64,000 bases of DNA from Gnetum montanum. Taxonomy: Eukaryota > Streptophyta > Gnetopsida > Gnetales > Gnetaceae. Below are positions 11,761 to 24,453 of the stretch, piece after piece (the first letter of the stretch is position 1; every line of letters starts with the position of its first letter). Where the stretch lies: positions 67,404-131,403 of the forward strand of contig MNCI01001832.1 of assembly GCA_015680685.1 (NCBI GenBank). Reading direction: 5' to 3'. The translations under genes and the position numbers were made by a program. Below the pieces are notes generated by a model, which made no database searches, was not told the DNA's origin, and was given only the letters and a program-made list of their open reading frames with translations.

Positions 11761-12119
11761 GAGCCATTTGTGATTCATGTACCTCCTCACAACAACAGGG
11801 GCCCTTTAGCTTCAACTAGCTCAAGGCCCCCTTTTGTTGTAAGGATACCATCATGCATGCCTTCCAAACATTCTTTTGTGATTAGGGTGGCCCCTCTTGC
11901 TAAAGCAATAACCACCCTTACAACTAAAAAACATCCTCTTGTAGTGGCCAATGCAACAACTTCTTCATAACCAACCAACAACAAGAAGAAATCTCTAAGA
12001 AAACAATGCAATAAGCTTGCATTGAAGCCTAAGAACAATGATAATAAGTAGTCCAAGGCATGGAAGGAAGTGGGCCTATCAAAGCCCACTCTCATCTCAT
12101 CTATTCCAATGAGCTCTAA

Positions 12120-13190
12120 GGCTTAGGTTACCTCAACCAGTTAACCATGAGAGGACCCCAAGCCACAAGGGAAGGAAAAAGAAGCCAAAACAAAGCCATT
12201 GAATTATGAAGTTCACATTTTGGGGCACATGGAGGAATTCAAGAATGCTAAAAATAAAAAGGCTACAACCAATGATAAGGACTTTCGCAATGCAATGGAA
12301 TAGGTCAAGCATTCGCTAAAAGAAAAAAATACTTTCCTTAGCCTGTATGACCTTGTGATGACTTCTACTGTGCACTAAAACATTAGTCAAGATGTTGATC
12401 TCTATTCTTGTTAGTGTAGACATCCTTTCTAGTGAAGAGTTCATCCATGAAGTGAGGGTACCACCTTCACCAAACAAAGAAACAAGGTTAATGGTACTAG
12501 TTTTTTGCAATAGCAAAGTCAAGACCAACCTGAGAGATGGTAAGACAACCAATGCTTCCCTCTTCATAACCATAAGGATAGGATAGTACAAAGTGCATAA
12601 GGTACATGTTGATGATGGAGATGCAACAAATGTAATATCATATACTCTCATAGAACGTTTAGGCCTAACCAAGCATATGCAACATACTTCAACAACCACT
12701 TCTTCAATAGATGATGAACTATCATAAAAAGCTTCATTTCTTTAGACTTTGTGATAGGGGAAAAATTCCCCACAATGGCCAATATCTTGGTGGTGGAAGA
12801 GATACCAATATTCAACCTTATCCTAGGAAGACCTTGGCTAGCTCAATTACGATTTCTTTCCTAACTAATCCACCAAGAAATTCACCTGCCTTACAAGCTA
12901 GGTGAAATAATCATCCATGGTGACAATGTGGCTCCTATGGTAGTCAACAACATTGACATAGAACAAGGATCCAAAGTGAAATTTTAGGAAGAAACTCCTA
13001 TTATTAATCAAAAATTTGAGAAGTCTAATTGAGCATGCGAGGCTAAAACCAATAACGATGGCTCCATGAATGCATCATGGGAAGAGTTCCTCTTCAACAT
13101 TATGAGCGAAGGAAATGGGGAATACATAATTGTGCAAAGTAGACTGTACACATTTTCTAATCTATCATAGATTAGAAAACACTTGCACAA
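12120..13190 (+). pseudogene. Retropepsin-like protease of the giant element
   Basis: An aspartic protease region. Around 12608 the frame reads VDDGDATNVIS, equivalent to the catalytic VDxGSS...L segment of Tat proteases; the usual S/T-S after Asp-Gly is altered. Around 12822-12842 it reads ILGRPWLAQL, the conserved second protease motif. The frame shifts and several TAG stops lie between. Beyond about 13190 coding signal ends. Confidence 0.65.
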
Positions 13191-13494
13191 TTGATGTATA
13201 CCCTTGATTCATTCACCCTTGCAGTTATAACTATGTGGCCTTCTTAGCTATAGCCTTTTAGCCTAGTTTACACGTTACTTGTATGCACCATTTTTTTTAC
13301 TCTTATTTTACTTTGTTTTAACCTTTAATTCATGCATAGCCTAAGATTCGTTTTCATTTATAATTTTCATTTTATGCCTTTTTCTTTTAGAACATAAAAT
13401 ATGAAAATTATCATAAAAACCTTAAAACTTGAAAAAAAAACTCATAAAAACTTTGAAAACATAAAAAATTGATTAAAAGTTTTCTTTTTAAAGC

Positions 13495-13736
13495 ATATGG
13501 CCCACCATGGTCTAAAACTAGCACAACATTGCACAACCTACCACTACCAAAAACTAGAAAAATGTATGGCCTACTATGGCCTAAAATTAACAAAACATCG
13601 CATGGCCTATCATGGCATAAAACTGGCAAAACGTATGGTCTGCCATGGCCTAAAACTAGCAAAACACCACATGGCCTGCCATGGCCTAAAACTAGCAAAA
13701 TACCATGTGGCCTGCCATGGCCTAAAACTAGCAAAA
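13495..13736. repeat. 36-bp minisatellite, about six to seven units
   Basis: The unit contains GGCCTGCCATGGCCTAAAAC followed by TAGCAAAA. Successive starts at 13637, 13673 and 13709 give a 36-bp period; earlier units are more diverged. Readings of this stretch as protein (repeats of GLPWPKTSK) are a by-product of the tandem repeat. Two related units recur at about 20928-20975. Confidence 0.9.
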
Positions 13737-14106
13737 TTTTTATCACCATTTACAACTTATCTTATGCCTTAGTATCCAACATGTCGCTAATTTCACCTTT
13801 TTATAACCAATGACAATCACATAAGTTAACCAACGTATCCTATGAGATGAACAAAATCATAAAACATTAAACATTAAAACATGTAAACCAAATTAAAATT
13901 TAAAAATAATAATAGTTTAAATGTTTGTCACATAGCATGACAAAAGTCTAAATAATACATGAAACAATAAATTATCCATCAACCGATCAAATTCCTAACA
14001 CTAGAAAATACTTCATGACGACAACATCAACATAACAAATGAGACAACCAAAGATAACAATCCAAGGATGGTGTTAAGGGGCCACTAGAAGAGGCTAAGG
14101 AGCATT

Positions 14107-17100
14107 TTAGTCTTCATCACTAGGGTCGTCAATGTCACCTGGTACCTGTACCACAACAAAACACAAGTTTAACCAATCAACAAAGTATGAAGCTGAATTA
14201 CAAACTATAAATTAAATCAAACTAAAATGAAATGTGTTAAAGTACAAATAAAATAAGAAAACCTAGGAGGGCTTGGGTGCAACATCTTCTGGTGGGAGAT
14301 TTTGAAAGATAGCCTTCAAATGATGGAGGATTTTTTTTGTAGTCATTTGGGCCCAGTCCACCTCCCCTAGATTCATACCTATCAAGATGTTGCTTTCATC
14401 AATATCAGTCCATGTCAATGGAAGCCATGAAAAGTTCCTAGTAGTTACCTCCCCAAAAGTAGTAGAGACCTAAGGGAATGGCAAATCAGCAACAATTAGA
14501 GAACCTTCAAATAACTTGAAGACATCCTCCACTTGAATTCCCTTCACGAATAGCTCCAACTTGTGTCATTTCATGGACTCCTCCTTTAACCACTTAAGAT
14601 AGGCTTTATGTTCAGCCTTATATTTCTTCTTATGGTCTTTCTGTATCCAATCCCACTTAAGAACCTAGGCACAATAGTCTCTCCACTCCCTAACCTTATG
14701 CATTAATAAGTCTATATAGAGTTTCTACTCAACAACCTCTCTAGCAAGGGAAACCTTACCATGGATGGCATTCCAATATCATGTCCATTCAATCTCTTTA
14801 GTTCATAAGGAACTTTGATTGGACACTTGGATCTCCATAAATTCCTTATAATATTTGAGATCTCTATTCGCCTCAATGAGCTTTTTGTTTTTCCATTTCA
14901 ACATTACAACTCGTTCCCATAGGAACTCACTGGAACATTGGGTTTCCCATGAAATTTTGGTGCTTGAAAATGCATATTCAATGGCACTTTCCTACAACTT
15001 TCATGGAACATTCTCCACATCTGATGGTAATTTGGATAAGGCGTTGATCTCAACAAGGCAATTAGGATCCCATCTAAGCATAGGCACTAAAAACAACACA
15101 ACAAAACAAAAAAAAACAATGAGTGATTAAATAACCAAGAAAAAAATAACAAGTATAACAAATCAAAAAAATAAAATCATTTACACACTTAAAGCCTAAG
15201 TAATTTATAACTATGCAACCATGACAATGTTGACATAAAAATAAAACCAAAAACAAAAATGCTAATTCTTATCTTTCTTACTAGAGAAAGGTGGCATGGG
15301 GGCCTTAATGGGTATGTGGGAAAGATTTGATTTGTACCACAAACCATGTGTTATTCCATTAGCTACAAACTATTGGTAGGCATTGGAATAACATGTCATG
15401 TACTTGCCCAAGTCACCTCTTAGTTGTTCCACCACTACGCATCTCACTATGGGGCTTTTCGCAAAAACCTCCAACATTGTTTGGGCTAAGGGTAGGTGTT
15501 GGTCACTTTTGATGAATCCCTTATCATCCATCCTATACTTGCAAAGATACCAATTCAAGCAAGAAAAACCATTAAAGCCAAGTAACCTAATAAAACTAAT
15601 AAATAAAAATAGCAAAATGAAAACTTAAAGCCAAGCTTACCCTTCCACACAGTAGATAGTATCATGATGGTTTTAAAATAGCATGTGGGCTCGGTGACCA
15701 ACTAGTAGTGTGTTGTTAGCATTATACAAGTTGAACTTGGGCATGTTCCAAATCTTGGATAGCTTATGAGTGCCTCTTGTATAAGTTCCATCAAGAACTT
15801 CAACCTTCACATGTGTTCTAAGATCATCTTTAAGAAACTTGATGATCAAGTTGGAGGACCTAAGCAACAAAGTTTCAACAATGATAGTCATCATGTGAGA
15901 TGATAAGTGTGACCATACCATCACACTAAAGTTTTACAGTAGGAAGGCCAGAAACTCCTTTGCCCTTGATCTAAACCACAATGAGTCACACTCCAATGTC
16001 ATGTGTGTAGTTAGAGTGTGGGAGCTTGATGCATGAATGTAACAGAGTCTCCGCACCAGCTTAGAGACCAATAGGATGGGCTTGAGAAAAGTCTTGCACA
16101 TAAAAACAATAGTTAAAGACATAAATACCCATAACCAAATATTAGCAAGTGCTAAATAGCCAAAATAACTACAACTTCAAAACCAATGTTTTCATGAAAA
16201 CCAAACAACCAAATCCATAGTTTCAACACTTAGAACCAAAACCAAAACCAGAATCAACCAAGTGGTCCACTAACAACTTATGGCAGTTTTCATGGTAAGA
16301 TATACATAAAACATCATGAAAATTTTCATGTAGAAACATCAAAAACATGAAAACTAGCTTGTACCTACAACAAAAATCACAAAACACCAATTTGAATTTG
16401 CCAGAATTTTACTAGAAATCCTAGTTAATGGTAAGATTAGTCATAGTAAAAACTCTAAGAAGACTAGTTAAAATTTTCTAAAACTTCAAATGATTATTTA
16501 GAACCAAAATCAACATGTAAAAAACTTGTAAATCATTGAACATAACCATAAAAATACAACAACACTAACATTGCTCATATAGATAGGGAGGTTTGTAGTT
16601 TTCATAGCCAAAACTACAACTGTATGGAATAGTTTACAATGGGATGAAAATGACAAATTAGAACTAAAAAATTTTTCCCTAAGGCTAGGAATTGCGTGGG
16701 CACAAAATTCAAGAAAATTTAACATCTATGTTAAAATTCCAAGTTGGGAAAAATTTTTCAAACACAACCCAAAGCCTTAACAAAATTCAACAAAATTGCA
16801 TAAACAACCAAAAACTATAAAAAATAGCTACAATAGATAACTGATAAAAATCTTTAAACAAAAAAATTTAACTTGGCTAAAACCACTTCCAAACCCTCCC
16901 TAACATCTCAGAGCATCGCTAAGAACTTGGGACATTCACTGGAAAAATCTTTCAAGCTACCAACATTACCCCACCTTCACAGGGGTAAAACCGTGAAAAC
17001 CAAGAATCCATTTTGCGCAAGTTCACGAAAAAATTCACCAAAAATTAACCGTGTAACCAAACCTAATGATTCCATATCCATTTGAATCTTTAAACAATAA

Positions 17101-17878
17101 GATAAAAACCCAAACTAGAAAACACAAAAATTCTTAGCCATTTTTGTAGGAAAAAAATGCAAAAGTAACATAAACAAAACCATAACAACAAAACCCCACT
17201 TTGTGCAAGTTTAACCACACATTGGAATTTAGTGATTCCATAGCCATTGGAATCATTAAAATAAAAATCAAAATCAAAAACCTAAAAACTATAAAATTCT
17301 TAACCATTTTGACATAAAAAATACCAAAGTACCATGAAAAATATCCAAAAACTAAAAACCCACATTGAACTAGCTTACAGAAAAATCCATAAAGAATTCA
17401 CCCTAAGTCATAATCTGGTCGTTCAAAAATCCATTTTCCCATTAAACATAGTATTAGAAATTAATTTTCAGAAAAAACTAAATTTCTAAACTATTTGAAC
17501 ACAAAAAAATACAAAAGTGGTGTTGCTTTTTTGCCCAAAACTACAAAAAAACACATAGGAAAGACTGAAAAACTTTTTTAGTTCAATTTACACCAACCCC
17601 ACAACCAAAGCAACATTGAAAACCCATAAACATAGCCTAGATCTAATGTAGTAATTTTACCAAATTTAAATCTACCCAACAAAAAATTCCACACAACCAA
17701 AAATGCCTAGGATTCTAATGAAAATTCAAATAACATAATTAGGGTATGTGTACCTAGGAGTCATGGCGATATAACCTTAACAAATCAGTGGCTATGGGAG
17801 GTGGGAGAGGTTCTTAGTAGCTACATCCACCTCCTCTAGGGCTAGATTCTCACTGGTTGAAGCCTTCTTTTTCAACAT
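14107..17878 (-). pseudogene. Five-exon antisense gene inside the giant element
   Basis: On the minus strand I can build a spliced gene: exon 1 17754-17878 (ATG at 17876-17878, starting MLKKKASTSENLALEE), exon 2 15641-16092, exon 3 15282-15532, exon 4 14263-15086, exon 5 14107-14145 (ending PGDIDDPSDED and stop). Intron ends are GT-AG, and the phases across introns 2, 3 and 4 (2, 1, 0) agree. Introns are T-rich as in plants. Exon 1 needs one frameshift, and exons 2 and 4 hold stops that are mostly TAG or TAA at likely Q/W positions, so it is decayed. The product would be about 550 residues. Exon 4 is Trp-rich and Lys/Glu-rich with probable coiled coil. I do not recognise the family. Known Tat elements can carry antisense ORFs; alternatively it is a captured host gene. 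Confidence 0.6.
16093..17753 (-). other. Long T-rich intron 1 of the antisense gene
   Basis: This stretch is strongly A-rich on the plus strand and therefore T-rich on the minus strand, with no coding signal. It runs from donor GTACAC at 17753 to acceptor TTATGTGCAAG ending at 16093. Confidence 0.45.
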
Positions 17879-18499
17879 GCTAACGAATGATGCAAAAAAC
17901 TATTGAACTCCTTGAGTTTCTACGAGACCTTTTGGTAGCTATGTTGGTCTGTTAGTGTAGAATGGCTAGACTACACTAAGGATGAAGGCAATAAAGGTTG
18001 GAATAGGATTAGAGCTCTATTGCTATGCACTAAAGGATGGGAATGGTATGGCAAGAATGATTTGTACAAAATTGAAGCAAGAAAAACACTCCCAAACTTA
18101 TGTGCCTACCTTCAAAACCCTAGTTTTTCCAAACATTCATCTAAGTCACACCAAACTGCATGATAACAATTAGAAAGTGGTACTACAATGGGCAAGTGGA
18201 AAATTAATTCATGCAAAAATTCAAATTTAAGGTGGGCCCCACTAGGTGCCTATGTAACAAGCTAATGGAAATCCTAAAACACTTGGGTTTTCATCTTTTC
18301 ATAGTAACTACACTAGGGTTTTGAGCATCCAAAAGCCTTGAAGTGGATTCCAAAACCCAAATACTACTAAAACCCACATCCCAACCATCCATACATGTCA
18401 TGAAACCTTATGCCCAAATTGGAAAACCATGTGTTGACATTGGTAAAAATCAAACAACAAGCAAGGCCAAAACTCACACAAAAACTTGATATTTGGAGT

Positions 18500-20530
18500 A
18501 ACTATGATGACCAGCAACCTGACTACACTGGCCAATGTAGTCACAAGTGGGATGATGTCTACTACCATCAACCAAACTCCTGATTGACTCTAAAATTACC
18601 ACATCATGCACCAAACCCTAACCAAAGCTTCCAACAACTTTGAAATTTCATAAAATTGGTCAAAAAGCACCAAAAATCATTTTTCTTACATGGACTACAC
18701 TAGGGGAAACCTCAACTATGTAGTCCATATGTAGTTGATCAAGGAATGAACACCAAAATTCAAATATAACCTTCAAAATAACATATTTTTACCTCAACAC
18801 TTCTTTGGAACCTCTTATGCTCTTAAAATAACAAACAACTGATCACGAATAAGTCGAATTCCATCCCAAACCTATGACAAACATAGATGGGTATGGAAAG
18901 GATGACAAAGGCCAAAAATAGTAGTTAAAATACCTTAGACACCACACCTTCCCATAGCTCTTGGTAAGCCTAAAATGTTAAATAACCAAGTAAAAGGTAG
19001 ATGAAACCTACTATCATTTTGGTACTATGCTGGGGGTGACCTTAAATACATTAGCTAGTGTAGTTCCATCATAGTTGGATAAGATTAAATGACTAAAATC
19101 AAATAATAACCTCCAAATTTTCATATCTTACATTCACATCCTTCCAGGATATCCAATGATCTTGAAATGCCAAGTAGTGGAACCAAATTCATCCAAAACA
19201 CACAGGAAACCTATGACTACACTGGAGAAGCCTAGGACTATGCTAACTAGCATAGTCCCAGTGTAGTCATCATGTGAAAACATAACCAAAACATACATGA
19301 AACCTATGACTATACTACAGAAGCCTAGGACTATGTTAACTAGCATAGTCCTAGTGTAGTCATCATGTGAAAACATAAAAATAGGTCACCAACATGTCAA
19401 ACCAAATTTGAGAAGCATCATCTCAACTCTAAACCCTATCAAAGACTTTAGAGACCACTAACCCTACAGCTTGAGTTGAAAGATGACCAAAACTCAACAT
19501 GCTTCCTACATCTATGTTGGGACTACATTGGCTAGTGCAGTCCAATGGTGTATGACCATTTTGACATTCAAACGACCATCAAAACTAACCATTTTGAGGT
19601 TGAAACCCTAGTTTCAAACACTAGTAACTTAAATACCCAGAAACCCAGTTAATCGACCATTGAATTTCATAAAAATCTATTATTCATGTTATGAATATGC
19701 TAGAGGAGGCCTAAACTATGCTGGTTAGCATAGTCCTAGTGTATTCATGGTCCTATGAAGCATTAACCAATAGTTTGACACTTCAAATAGCCCAGAATCT
19801 AAATTGGAAATTCAAAACCTTGTTTAGCCCCTCCCAACTACAATTCCACCTTGTTTTAACCATGAAAACACTAGATTCCATTCATCTATGCTAGGGAAAG
19901 CATGGGACTATGTTGGCTAGTGTAGTCCCAACATAGTCCCTACCCCAAGGTGATTTAACCAACAGAATAGCACTTAGAATGGCTAAAAGGCTTGATTTTA
20001 GATGACTAGAACCTTGAAATCCTAGAGCTAGCTGTAATTTGACCTTGCTTAATCATGAAAAATCTAAATTTTGATTCACCTACACTAGAGCAATCCTCAA
20101 CTACGCTAGCTAACATAGTCATGAGATGTATGTGCTAAAACTTCACTCTTAGTAGCCTACTTTGATTTTCAAATGGTCTATTTTGTCTTTCCCATACCCT
20201 ATGTTTCCCTAGCAAGCTAATGAAATACCAACAGCAACTTTGGAATTTCATAAACCCATTTCTCACATGCATCTACATTGGAGCAGGCATGAACTACGCT
20301 AGCTAGTGTAGTCACTAGTTTTGACATCATTTCCAACTTCTAGAGGGTGAAAACAAAGTCAAAATGCACCAATCTTCAATGCCAATTTACTGCACTCATA
20401 ATATAGATCATCGAGGACTCAAAACTAGCCACAATTGAACTAGAAAATCACCTACTGGTGTTGACTACACTAGGGCCTATCCTGACTATGCTAGCCAGCG
20501 TAGTCCCTAGTTCAGCCTAGCCTAGTCATC
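18500..20530. repeat. Array of about 190-200-bp repeats, each with a CTACACTAG/CTAGTGTAG dyad
   Basis: Dyad-bearing segments recur at about 18515, 18696, 19022, 19214, 19312, 19528, 19690, 19887, 20082, 20271 and 20463. The last four are spaced about 190-195 bp. The best unit (19214-19264) has GACTACACTGG pairing with CCAGTGTAGTC outside, and GGACTATGCTA pairing with TAGCATAGTCC inside. An exact local duplication of about 100 bp gives the 19214/19312 pair. No protein is supported. Confidence 0.75.
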
Positions 20531-20927
20531 AAAGGTGCCATTTTTACCTTCAAATATTCCTAAAACAACTTCATTATATATCCAAACTCTTCTATAAGCC
20601 CTATAGACCCACACTATGTCCTACTAAGGTCTAAACCTAGCAACGTTTAGCTATATTTGATCAATTTGACCTTCATTTACCACATTTTTTCCACCCTAAC
20701 TGATTTGGCTTTGTTTCATGGTGTTTTGACTTATTTTGACATTGCAATGCATGGATGACTCTTAGAGATCATCAATTGACCTCATTCAACTTCTACTCCC
20801 TCCAATCTCATTAGATCCACCTTATTCTCTCTCTTGTGGCCTCCATTGATCTTGTTAGCCTTTGGTTCATGTTAGGTGATGTATTTTGACCATAATTTGA
20901 CACCATGTGACTCACTAAGGCCTAAAA

Positions 20928-20975
20928 TTGGTAAGACCATGGCCCACTAAGGCCTAAAACTGGCAAAATCTAGCC
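20928..20975. repeat. Echo of the 36-bp minisatellite unit
   Basis: Two units contain CACTAAGGCCTAAAA(C/T)TGG, matching the core of the array at 13495-13736 from the other end of the spacer. Confidence 0.6.
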
Positions 20976-21375
20976 CTGATTGACCAATATTAACCATGTT
21001 TTAGCATGTGTTTTACACCTTGATTGATTTAGCCTTGTTTCATTGTGCTTCAACTTATTTTGACCTTGTTTTCAATTGTTAACCTTCATTGTTCAACCTT
21101 TGTTTCATTTTTGTTCATTGGAGCATCACTTGGCTGCATTCCACCAAGTGTTCCCATCATTTGTCCTTCATTTGACCTTATGTAGCCTTTGTTTCATTTT
21201 ATTTGTCTTCACCTACCTCTTGTAGCCTTTGTTGATCTTTTTTGCACCATGTTTGACCATGAAATAGCATGTTTTGGCTTATCCATGCATAGTTGATAGA
21301 GTATTTTATATTATTTTGGCATTATTCACTCATTTTACCCAAGTGCCACTTAAGGTGCTTATGGTTGATATGCAG

Positions 21376-21870
21376 GATTGGAGTATGGATACTTGAAAGT
21401 AAATTAGTGTACCATTGAACCTAAGTGGACCTCATGATGAAGTTGAATGATTTATTAACCTTAATTTCCTAGATCTTGAGCCTAAGATTCTTTTCAAACA
21501 CATAGCATCAATAGAGAAACCTTTAGAATGGCCTAAAAACCTATTCAAAATCTTTGACCTTGAGGCTGGTGACATTACGAAGGACTCTCTAGTTGAGGTT
21601 CTTATCACGACACATAGTGATGAGGATAAAACACTAAAATTAAGTCTCTTGCTAGAACCTAAGTAGGATCAAGACATCACCAAGGTCCTCCAACACAATA
21701 TTAAGGTATTTTCCTAGTCATATGAAGATATGTTGGGTCTTGACCCATGCTTGGTGCAACATAGCATCATACTTGACAATAGTATCAAGCCAATGAAGCA
21801 AAAAGTGTCCATCTAGACCATAATGGTGAGGAGAAAACACATCAAACCAAGTTCTTTGCCACTATTTAAA
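21376..21870 (+). pseudogene. RT N-terminal stub of the giant element
   Basis: After the 3' splice site the frame runs to KVFS(stop)SYEDMLGLDPCLVQHSIIL and KPMKQKVS. These match the region just before the RT palm in Tat elements (FAWSYxDMPGxDP...H, then KPVxQK). The W is a TAG stop. Coding similarity fades at about 21870 and the catalytic RT core is absent. Confidence 0.7.
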
Positions 21871-23059
21871 CCTACTTAAGACAACATCAAACCCTTATTA
21901 TACAACATCAAAGCCATCACATAGCCCTAATTACATCTAACATTCACATTTTTGCTCGTAGAGTTGTTTATTATTGATGATAGGTAGGGAGGAATGACCA
22001 ATGTTAATGACTCTAATGATCTACAATAAGTGAGCCAACATTCTTTTCTCTATCTCTTTTTTGCACAATAAATGGATTGAAAAACTTTGTAACTTCTATA
22101 AAGCAAGATGCAGATCCCTTTTGGGTGTATCAATTGTAACCTTCGGTGGTCTTGTTTGTTGATACTTTCATGTAGTCCTATGCATTATATTATGAAAACA
22201 TGCTCTCTTTGTCTTATTTTGATTATTCTCTTGGAGTTGTGCTTGCAAGATAAATCCTAAAGTCATTGTAAAGGTGCAATTCATTATGGCAGTAAGTCAT
22301 CATGTGACCTCAATGCACAAGATTTGGTGAATTTATCTTGTTGTACCAAGAGTGCTTGTTTTGTAATCCCATCATTACTCTTCTTAGAACCTAATCCTAC
22401 AACCTGATTGTGACCTTCATTACCTTAAATGATAATGGTAGCCTATGTTTTGACACTCACACATTATGGTCATTTAAAATCTTCTTCGTCATACTCCACC
22501 ATCAAGTCTACTAAATGTAACACATCTCATTCAATAGGAAAACCAAATCAAACTTAGCCTTGATAATGAAATCCTATGAAGGCTTCACTCCAAAAAAACA
22601 AAGGGAAAGTAAATTTCCAAGAATCTAAATAGTCAACAAGAATCAAAAGATAAACCAATGGCTCCAAACATGTAAGGGAGAAATCTAATGGCCAAAGAAA
22701 CCTTGGAGTGAGGTGTCGATCCCTCAAGAACATTATTAACTTTCCAACACTTCAAAACACGAAGCATAAAGCCTTAATCGATTGTGCAACATGTCAACAC
22801 CATATCATAATCATGATGTCAAGCTATGGAACTCATTGTTAATCCTCAAGACCATTTCTTTGTATAATAAATATAACCTACAAATTTTACCACCTCATCA
22901 TAACTTTATCCCCTTATCGCAATGAACGTTTTGGCATGGTTCAACACTATAGGATTAAGCATGAAGTAGAAATATTAGTGATGGGCTCATAGTGGTGTTT
23001 TGTATTCTTTGTTAATGTCTCTCGAGTTAATCCTCCAAAAATCAATAAAGAGGGACTAA
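21871..23059 (+). other. Degenerate 3' internal part of the giant element and PPT
   Basis: No RT, RNase H or integrase motif can be recognised in about 1.2 kb. The purine run AATAAAGAGGGA at 23044-23055 lies just before the 3' LTR and may be the polypurine tract. Confidence 0.45.
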
Positions 23060-24453
23060 TGAAACACCACTGAGAAAACACATGTTGTAACTTGTAACCT
23101 TCACTACCCAACTTGAGGTACGATCTTATTGTAAATGTAAGGTTTGTGGCCACTAAGCTGCAATCTTGCATAATTTAACTTTTTGGGGCTATAAAATGCC
23201 TCATAAGTTGCTATTGCCTCACTTCCCAAGTGGAAAAAGTGATGTTATGTATATATATGGGCTTGGAAAAGATAAAAATGCCTTGGAGATTGCCAAATTT
23301 GGCATTTTCATGGGTTTTTTTTGGGATATAGCCTTGACTACACTGAAACTACCTAACCCCATTGTAGATGGTTTTAGGTTTTTACTTTTCTAAAATAACC
23401 TAGCGTAGTCACACAAAAATCAACGTAGCTACACACATCGAACGTTGGAGTTGTTGGGTTTTCCATTTTCCTAGGAATGGACAACATAATCATGATAGTT
23501 TTTTAATGGTAGTAGCATGGCCACCATAGTCATCATGCATTTTTAGCAGCTATAGTATGGTCAACATAGTCACCATGACTCTAAAAAATTCCAACAAATG
23601 TCAACATAATCCTCTAAGGCCAACATAGTTGAGCTAAAGGCTAGCATAGTAACCAAAGTCCATTTACTATTGCTAGTATGTGGATGGGTTTTGATGACTT
23701 TGGTGTATCAATACTTACTATAAATGATCAACTATGCTAGAATCATAGCTATTACACTTGCAAATAAACATCAATCTATTAGTAATCATGGTAGAAATTT
23801 GCAGCCTTAAATCAACAATCTACAACCTATAAAAGCCAAACTTGAATACCTTAATCAAGTTTTGAAAACATTTTGTTCTATACATTTGCAACATAAAGCA
23901 TTTTACATTCATTTTGGCATTTGTAAGACTTTTGGAAGTAATTGGCATCTACTTGAGCACTAGAGACTCTCAACATAATCCCATTGCTACCAAAGTCAAA
24001 CACCATTTTTCATACCATTTCCACGCAAAGTTGCAAATTTGAGCAAAAATCAACAAGATGCATTCAACGGTTAAAGTTGGGAAGTACCTAGATTGTGGAG
24101 TTTAACTACAAAACACAACCTTCTAGCTCTAACAAGCTTCAAGATCCATCCAAGCTAGCTTCTTGTGCATTTAAGCACACAATCTGTACTTCTTGAACTT
24201 TACACCTTCATTCAATAAATCTTTCAGTTCATCTATACTACAAATTTAGTTTCAAGTTTAATTCTATGTTAATTTATTTTCATTAAAATCTATAATTTCA
24301 TTCCTATTTACATTTTCTAAGTCCCTAGGTGATTGACCAAACCATCCAAGGTACCTTGGATCTTGTGTCTTGAAGATCCTTAGGATCTAAGGTTAGGTTG
24401 TTCCCCCTAGAATTTTTTGGTTTTTATAGCAACTAAATTTTTTAGGAACAATA
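23060..24453 (+). repeat. 3' LTR of the giant element
   Basis: It starts TGAAACACCAC and ends AACAATA, and aligns with 1152-2544. ATATG follows at 24454-24458. Confidence 0.85.

Larger units (their letters stand above)
13191..21375 (+). other. Intron-like spacer between protease and RT of the giant element
   Basis: Eight kilobases separate the protease from the RT stub, where Ogre elements carry a spliced intron. The right edge has a convincing 3' splice site, GTTGATATGCAG at 21364-21375, after a T-rich stretch. I could not settle the 5' splice site near 13.2 kb. The spacer contains the 36-bp minisatellite, the antisense pseudogene and the dyad array listed separately. Confidence 0.5.
1152..24453 (+). 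mobile_element. Giant Tat/Ogre-like Ty3/gypsy element, 23.3 kb, non-autonomous
   Basis: Two direct repeats of nearly equal length (1152-2544 and 23060-24453) bound the element, flanked by ATATG duplications. Inside, in order, are a leader, gag (interrupted by a nested copia), a CX2H-type gag tail, an aspartic protease with an LGRPWL motif, an 8-kb intron-like spacer, and a stub matching the start of RT near the motif SYEDMLGLDP. The rest of RT, RNase H and integrase is not recognisable. Size, gag style and a spacer between protease and RT are features of the Ogre group of the Tat lineage; the assignment is inferred. Without the nested copia it would be about 17 kb. Confidence 0.85.

Noticed and set aside
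13469-13813. Frames encoding repeated GLPWPKTSK-like peptides on both strands
   Set aside because: They are translations of the 36-bp minisatellite; frames on both strands stay open because the period is a multiple of three.
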